A program made the position numbers and the translations under genes. Of a stretch of DNA of 9,078 nt, positions 5,886-9,078 are shown in pieces. Numbering within the stretch: the stretch's first letter is position 1; every line of letters begins with the position of its first letter. The notes below the pieces were generated by a model. The model saw only the letters and a program-made list of their open reading frames with translations, was not told the DNA's origin and ran no database searches. Where the stretch lies: contig NVTT01000073.1 of assembly GCA_002401655.1 (NCBI GenBank), positions 1-9,078 of the forward strand, read 5' to 3'. Source of the stretch: Gammaproteobacteria bacterium. Lineage in GTDB: Bacteria > Pseudomonadota > Gammaproteobacteria > Enterobacterales > Kangiellaceae.

Positions 5886-7601
5886 CTAATTCTGAGTGAC
5901 ACGATTAATTTCTTCTAATGAAGTCACGCCTTGTATCACTTTTAACAATGCCGATTCATGTAAGTCTTTAACACCTTCTTTTTCAGCTTGATTGGCGATA
6001 TCCAGAGCATTACCACCTTCCATTAGAATTTGTCCCATCACCTTAGAAAATTTCATGACTTGATATACGCCAACACGTCCTTTATAGCCGTTTACACATT
6101 TATCACAACCGACTGGTTCATATAATTTAAATGTTCCTAACACATCATCTTGAAAACCACGTTCTTTCATTACCTCATCCGGTAACTTAACTTCACTTTT
6201 GCATATCTCGCATAGTCGTCTAACGAGTCGCTGGGCAATGACAAGGTTGACACTGGTTGCAATATTAAATGCTGGAACGCCCATATTGATCATTCGAGTA
6301 ATTGTTTCGGGAGCACTGTTAGTATGTAATGTTGATAGTACTAAGTGACCCGTTTGAGCAGCCTTGATAGCAATCTCAGCAGTTTCAAGATCACGAATTT
6401 CCCCCACTAAGACGATATCTGGATCTTGTCGTAAAAAAGAACGTAATGCTGAAGCAAATGTTAATCCTTGTTTTGGATTGACGTTAACCTGGTTAACACC
6501 CTCAAGGTTAATTTCGACAGGATCTTCTGCAGTAGATATATTGGTTTCCACGGTATTAATGATATTAACTGCCGTGTAAAGTGAAACGGTTTTACCACTA
6601 CCGGTTGGTCCTGTTACCAAAACCATTCCCTGTGGCTTATGAATCGCTTCCATAAACAGAGCTTTTTGTTCTGGTTCATAACCTAAAACATCAATGCCTA
6701 ACTTGGCAGCCGCAGAGTCTAAAATACGCATTACTATTTTTTCACCAAATAGTGTGGGTAGAGTACTAACACGAAAATCGATCGATTTAGTTTTAGATAA
6801 TTTTAATTTGATACGACCATCTTGAGGCACACGTTTTTCAGAAATGTCGAGTCGTGACATTACTTTCAAACGTGCAGCTATTCGAACTGACAAATTAATC
6901 GGGGGGCTAGCAACCTCTGATAATATGCCATCAATTCTAAATCTTACGCGGTAACGTTTTTCATAGGGTTCAAAATGTAAATCAGATGCGCCTTTCTTAA
7001 TTGCATCAAGGAGTATTTTGTTAACAAATCTTACAATGGGCGCTTCGTCGGCACCTTTGTCATCATCATCCCTATTCGCATTTTCATCAACGGTTTCGAG
7101 ATCCATGTCTTCAAAGTCATCATCTCCGAAATTACCCATATCCTCACTTTCTTTTTCTTCGATAACTTTTTCAATGATGCTGGTGAGTTTGGTTTCTTCA
7201 ATAAGAACTGCTTCGGTTGTTAAACCAGAATGAAACTTGAACTCGTCTAGTGCTGCAAGATTAGTTGGGTCTGAAACGCCTACGTATAATCTTTTTCCTC
7301 TTTTGAATAGAGGTATAGCGTGATGTTTTTTAATTAATGCTTCGCTTACTAAAGAAGTGGCTATTTGCTCAAAATCGATGGCATTAATGTCGAAAAGGGG
7401 TACACCAAACTCGGTGGAAGCTGCTACAGCGATTGAATTGGAGTCAGCATAATTATTTTCAACCAGATAGGTGACAAGGTTAACTTTATTCTTTTGGGCA
7501 TTTGACACTGCATCCAAGGCTGAGTTTTCATCCAAAAAACCATCTTGAATCAGCTTTCGAGCTAAACCGCTTAAAATAACATTTGGTTGTGATGACGCCA
7601 T
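5886..7601 (-). CDS. pilB: Type IV pilus extension ATPase PilB
   Basis: PilB is the cytoplasmic hexameric ATPase that drives pilin polymerisation through PilC. The 571-residue protein has an N-terminal MshEN/T2SSE_N region (about 8-145). The catalytic ATPase domain spans about 187-565. Visible motifs are Walker A GPTGSGKT (331-338), the Asp box with AEDPVE (358-363), Walker B DPDIVLVGEIRD (393-404) with catalytic-type E401, the His box TGHLVLSTLHTN (417-428), and a zinc tetracysteine of CEIC (464-467) plus CDKC (499-502). These distinguish PilB from the retraction ATPase PilT. The N-terminal region has LARKLIQDGFL where c-di-GMP-binding MshEN domains show a RLGxxL-type motif, so nucleotide binding is doubtful. 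A very acidic linker (149-186, 19 Asp/Glu of 38) joins the two parts. Length is typical (about 566). The start at 7599-7601 has only a weak GAGA upstream. Confidence 0.97.
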   Translation of the reverse strand: MASSQPNVILSGLARKLIQDGFLDENSALDAVSNAQKNKVNLVTYLVENNYADSNSIAVAASTEFGVPLFDINAIDFEQIATSLVSEALIKKHHAIPLFKRGKRLYVGVSDPTNLAALDEFKFHSGLTTEAVLIEETKLTSIIEKVIEEKESEDMGNFGDDDFEDMDLETVDENANRDDDDKGADEAPIVRFVNKILLDAIKKGASDLHFEPYEKRYRVRFRIDGILSEVASPPINLSVRIAARLKVMSRLDISEKRVPQDGRIKLKLSKTKSIDFRVSTLPTLFGEKIVMRILDSAAAKLGIDVLGYEPEQKALFMEAIHKPQGMVLVTGPTGSGKTVSLYTAVNIINTVETNISTAEDPVEINLEGVNQVNVNPKQGLTFASALRSFLRQDPDIVLVGEIRDLETAEIAIKAAQTGHLVLSTLHTNSAPETITRMINMGVPAFNIATSVNLVIAQRLVRRLCEICKSEVKLPDEVMKERGFQDDVLGTFKLYEPVGCDKCVNGYKGRVGVYQVMKFSKVMGQILMEGGNALDIANQAEKEGVKDLHESALLKVIQGVTSLEEINRVTQN

Positions 7602-7642
7602 GAATTTGTCTCAATTCTTACAAAAATAGCTTTGATTCGTTT

Positions 7643-7671
7643 AGTATAGTTTAAACAATACCCAATTTCTA
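7643..7671 (-). promoter_or_regulatory. Candidate pilB promoter overlapping an 18-bp dyad
   Basis: On the minus strand TATACT (7643-7648) is a good -10 element, about 42 bases before the pilB ATG. At 17-bp spacing the -35 position reads TTAGAA (7666-7671), a weak match. The -10 is covered by the dyad GTATTGTTTAAACTATAC (7644-7661), symmetric in eight of nine base pairs. A weak -35 with an overlapping dyad is what a regulated promoter often looks like. No RpoN-type GG-N10-GC site was recognised. Confidence 0.4.
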
Positions 7672-7702
7672 ATATATTTGCCTCGGAATAGCGATATATT
7701 AG
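7669..7702. repeat. 9-bp perfect inverted repeat upstream of pilB
   Basis: CTAATATAT (7669-7677) and ATATATTAG (7694-7702) are exact inverted copies separated by 16 bases. The left arm touches the proposed pilB -35. This could be an operator for a dimeric regulator. The AT-rich arms make a strong RNA hairpin less likely. Confidence 0.5.
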
Positions 7703-7760
7703 CTTACAAAACAAACAGATATGATGTGAATCTCAAAACCAAATCAAGAGAACAATCGAC

Positions 7761-7817
7761 ATGTATTTCAAACGGTCTTATTTCTACCGGGCATTGTTTG
7801 ATGTTGAACGCGGTTAG
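7761..7817 (+). CDS. Tiny ORF of 18 codons, doubtful
   Basis: ATG at 7761 opens an 18-residue frame, MYFKRSYFYRALFDVERG, ending in TAG. AGAGAA (7747-7752) lies 8 bases upstream as a possible ribosome site. It is in the pilB / antitoxin divergent spacer (7602-7922), which otherwise holds only regulatory-looking dyads. It could be a leader peptide or a decayed gene fragment. Chance is the simplest explanation. Confidence 0.15.
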   Translation: MYFKRSYFYRALFDVERG

Positions 7818-7846
7818 TTTGGTGCGTCCAAAAAGTTAGTTTTGAA

Positions 7847-7876
7847 TTGACAAGGTTTAAACAAGATAACTACATA
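7847..7876 (+). promoter_or_regulatory. Candidate promoter of the antitoxin-toxin operon
   Basis: A perfect -35 TTGACA (7847-7852) is followed after 18 bp by TACATA (7871-7876), a weak -10. The spacer contains the 8-bp palindrome GTTTAAAC (7855-7862), which is also present in the pilB promoter dyad. Transcription would start just inside the operator palindrome, which fits autorepression by the antitoxin. Confidence 0.45.
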
Positions 7877-7881
7877 TGACT

Positions 7882-7895
7882 ATGTTAGCTAACAT
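7882..7895. promoter_or_regulatory. Perfect 14-bp palindrome, likely antitoxin operator
   Basis: ATGTTAGCTAACAT reads identically on both strands and ends 27 bases before the antitoxin ATG. A second, overlapping dyad ACATA-TGAC-TATGT lies at 7872-7885. Phd/YefM antitoxins repress their own operons by binding palindromes near the promoter, and the placement matches. The binding protein is inferred, not shown. Confidence 0.55.
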
Positions 7896-7922
7896 TTGCC
7901 CAAAATGGCGTAAAGGATCAAT

Positions 7923-8183
7923 ATGGAAACATTTAGGTCAAAAGATAGACAAAATCGATTTGGCGACTTGCTTATGAAGGCTCAAATTGAACCAGTTTGT
8001 ATTAAGAGATACAATAAATCTACTGCTTATATGCTTTCCGCCAGTGGATTAGAAGAATTTCAAGAATACAAACTTCATGTTTTGTGCGAGAAGATTGCTA
8101 AAGGCATAAATAGTTTAGAAAAGGGTGATCTACTTGATGGTGATAAAGTCTTCGATGAATTAATGGAACTTGCTAATGGCTAA
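7923..8183 (+). CDS. Phd/YefM-like type II antitoxin
   Basis: The 86-residue protein resembles the Phd/YefM fold. Its N-terminal half reads RQNRFGDLLMKAQIEPVCIK (10-29), then a short basic turn RYNKSTAYMLSASGLEEF (30-47). The pattern is a helix, a beta hairpin, and the S-x-x-x-x-E/F element of this family. The C-terminal part (about 50-86) is charged and helical, with DLLDGDKVFDELM near the end, as in toxin-neutralising tails. Such antitoxins bind and inactivate the partner toxin and repress the operon. AAAGGA (7912-7917) lies 5 bases before the ATG. The stop overlaps the toxin ATG by eight bases, which is the standard coupled arrangement. The gene is intact although the toxin frame is broken. 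It is transcribed against the pil genes, so it is a likely independent insertion between pilA and pilB. Confidence 0.8.
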   Translation: METFRSKDRQNRFGDLLMKAQIEPVCIKRYNKSTAYMLSASGLEEFQEYKLHVLCEKIAKGINSLEKGDLLDGDKVFDELMELANG

Positions 8184-8484
8184 AGTTGTATTCACTCCAG
8201 AATCGAAATCAGATCTAAAAAATATAATTTGTTAAACGAAGGAAAAATGGGGGAATGTGCAAGCAATTGAGTATGTTTCAGGCTTGCGTAAGCAAACTTC
8301 ATTATTGGCTCAAAAACCTGAAATTGGAAAGAACCGTGATGAATTGGCCGATGGTTTGAGCTGCCTTCCTTATGTCAGCCATATTGTTTATTACAGTCAA
8401 ATCACTGATGGAATTGCCATTATCCGCTTCCTCCATAAACATCAAGATCCAACAACCCATTTGTTAGTATTGTCTACTAATTAG
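8176..8484 (+). pseudogene. ParE-like toxin gene with in-frame stop
   Basis: A single reading frame runs from ATG 8176-8178 to TAG 8482-8484 and is interrupted only by TAA at codon 20 (8233-8235). The start reads MAKVVFTPESKSDLKNIIC. After the stop the frame continues TKEKWGNVQAIEYVSGLRKQ and later AIIRFLHKHQDPTTHL. Both match the RelE/ParE superfamily. ParE proteins typically have Tyr-Thr at this point, so a TAT or TAC tyrosine codon probably became TAA. The full length of about 102 codons equals a normal ParE, a toxin that inhibits DNA gyrase. The 5' ATG overlaps the antitoxin end by eight bases. A restart at GTG 8257 would give 75 residues lacking the first strand and most of the first helix, probably inactive. 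A sequencing error at one base would make the gene intact. Confidence 0.8.
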
Positions 8485-8548
8485 AGTGTCCAATAAATCT
8501 GACCCCCTTGGTCCATGACCACCTTGGTTCGGAAAGCAAATTTTGTTC
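8485..8548. other. Spacer with CCTTGGT repeats and a GGGGTCAGA-type motif
   Basis: After the toxin stop there is no gene. CCTTGGT occurs at 8506-8512 and 8522-8528, and TGGTC (8509-8513) pairs with GACCA (8517-8521). On the minus strand the stretch reads GGGGGTCAGATTTATTGGAC (8488-8507). Similar GGGGTCAGA sequences recur around mobile gene cassettes in proteobacteria, as I recall. It may mark the right edge of the inserted module. Confidence 0.3.
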
Positions 8549-8579
8549 AAAAAAAAAGAGGCTAAAATATAGCCTCTTT
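8549..8579 (-). terminator. Intrinsic terminator of pilA
   Basis: AAAGAGGCTA (8555-8564) and TAGCCTCTTT (8570-8579) form a perfect 10-bp stem with a 5-base loop. On the minus strand a run of nine T (8549-8557) overlaps the stem base and continues past it. It lies 17 bases beyond the pilA stop. The plus-strand side is moderately T-rich, so it may also stop transcripts from the toxin operon. Confidence 0.93.
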
Positions 8580-8596
8580 CATTTTGTTAGTTTTTA

Positions 8597-9078
8597 CTAT
8601 CTGCAGTTTGCAGGTAAGAAATTCACATCAATATTAGTATCTGAAAGAATGCCACCGTTTGTTGTAGCCAGACTGCAATTCCAAACAATAGAGCCAGTAG
8701 AATTACCATCGTCTATCTGCAATTCATTTATTGAAGGGAAATACGCAAGCCTAGTATTTGCCTGCAATTGAGAAATGCCACCTAAAGTAATTCTGATTTC
8801 ACCATTAGCGCCTATAGCAACACCATCAATTTTATCAGTTAATATTTCCCCTGCAGCGACAGCTGCAACAATTGTGGCTGCATATCTTGCTATTCCAGCT
8901 TCTCCATCATCAGCAAACATTTCAGTTACACCTATTTTAAGAGCACTAGCGGCAATAGCTCCTTCAGTAACCTTTGCTCTAACCGTATAATCCTGATAAG
9001 CAGGGAGTGCAATCGCCGCTAAAATACCAATAATCGCAATAACAATCATTAGTTCAATCAGTGTAAAACCTTTTTGTA
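8597..9078 (-). CDS. pilA: Major type IVa pilin PilA, 5'-partial
   Basis: This is the structural subunit of the type IV pilus, exported to the inner membrane and processed by PilD. The frame runs open to the window edge. The last codons read [17 protein letters not shown], so the cleavage site G|FTLIE with Phe+1 and Glu+5 is present and only the leader is missing. The mature protein has 156 residues. It has the long hydrophobic helix and the typical [19 protein letters not shown], then an Ala- and Gly-rich middle. A C-terminal disulphide loop runs between Cys131 and Cys155 (mature numbering), ending NCR. An internal ATG at 9047-9049 is Met7 of the mature protein, not the start. It has its own terminator and is separated from pilB by about 1 kb holding an opposite-strand toxin-antitoxin module. 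It could be one of several pilins, but its position before pilBCD argues for PilA. Confidence 0.95.
   Translation of the reverse strand, partial: QKGFTLIELMIVIAIIGILAAIALPAYQDYTVRAKVTEGAIAASALKIGVTEMFADDGEAGIARYAATIVAAVAAGEILTDKIDGVAIGANGEIRITLGGISQLQANTRLAYFPSINELQIDDGNSTGSIVWNCSLATTNGGILSDTNIDVNFLPANCR

Noticed and set aside
6364..7233. Plus-strand open frames within pilB (6364-6579, 7018-7233)
   Set aside because: They are antisense to Walker-motif and linker coding regions. The Ser-rich product opposite the linker is just the complement of Asp/Glu codons.
8247..8272. ATG at 8247 after AAGGA as a toxin restart
   Set aside because: It is in a different frame and reaches TGA after seven codons.
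8508..8990. Plus-strand open frames 8508-8771 and 8775-8990
   Set aside because: They run through the pilA terminator and opposite pilA, which is certain from its FTLIE motif. They have no independent support.
8597..9049. PilA starting at the internal ATG 9047-9049
   Set aside because: This ATG is Met7 of the mature pilin. The upstream codons encode the QKGFTLIEL processing site, so the real start is outside the window.

Overview
The window is about 9 kb of AT-rich DNA from a gammaproteobacterium. The evidence is the gene order pilA-pilB-pilC-pilD-coaE-zapD, which is characteristic of that class, a ZapD ending in the conserved FELACC, and a secreted protein with a GlyGly-CTERM-like tail. The low GC and protein style would fit a marine lineage such as Kangiellales or an Alteromonadales relative. 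That placement is a guess and cannot be settled here.

Layout, left to right. Bases 1-85 hold three closely packed stem-loops that look like the end of an IS200/IS605-type element. They abut the truncated 3' end of an EAL-domain gene (90-464, minus), which keeps only the first part of the domain. A non-coding spacer (465-738) probably carries two divergent promoters. Next is one plus-strand gene (739-1989) for an exported protein with two tandem Ca-type D-x-D-G-D repeats and a GlyGly-CTERM-like anchor. From 1997 to 5724, and again from 5886 to 7601, everything is on the minus strand: zapD, coaE, pilD, pilC and pilB. A strong intrinsic terminator after pilC (4407-4430) separates pilB-pilC from pilD-coaE-zapD.

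Between pilB and pilA, on the opposite strand, lies a type II toxin-antitoxin module. It has an intact Phd/YefM-like antitoxin (7923-8183) and an overlapping ParE-like toxin gene broken by one in-frame TAA (8176-8484). The module has its own TTGACA promoter element and a perfect 14-bp palindrome that is probably its operator. The major pilin gene pilA (8597 to the window end, minus) follows. It is cut at its 5' end by the window boundary and has its own strong terminator.

The core theme is type IVa pilus assembly. PilD cleaves and N-methylates the PilA prepilin, the PilB ATPase powers extension, and PilC is the inner-membrane platform. The linked coaE (last step of coenzyme A synthesis) and zapD (FtsZ-bundling division factor) are housekeeping passengers of this cluster. 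No clearly new system was found. The most noteworthy points are the broken toxin beside an intact antitoxin inside the pil locus, the mobile-element truncation of the EAL gene, paired dyads over the pilB promoter, and a three-copy 10-bp-phased repeat ahead of pilD.
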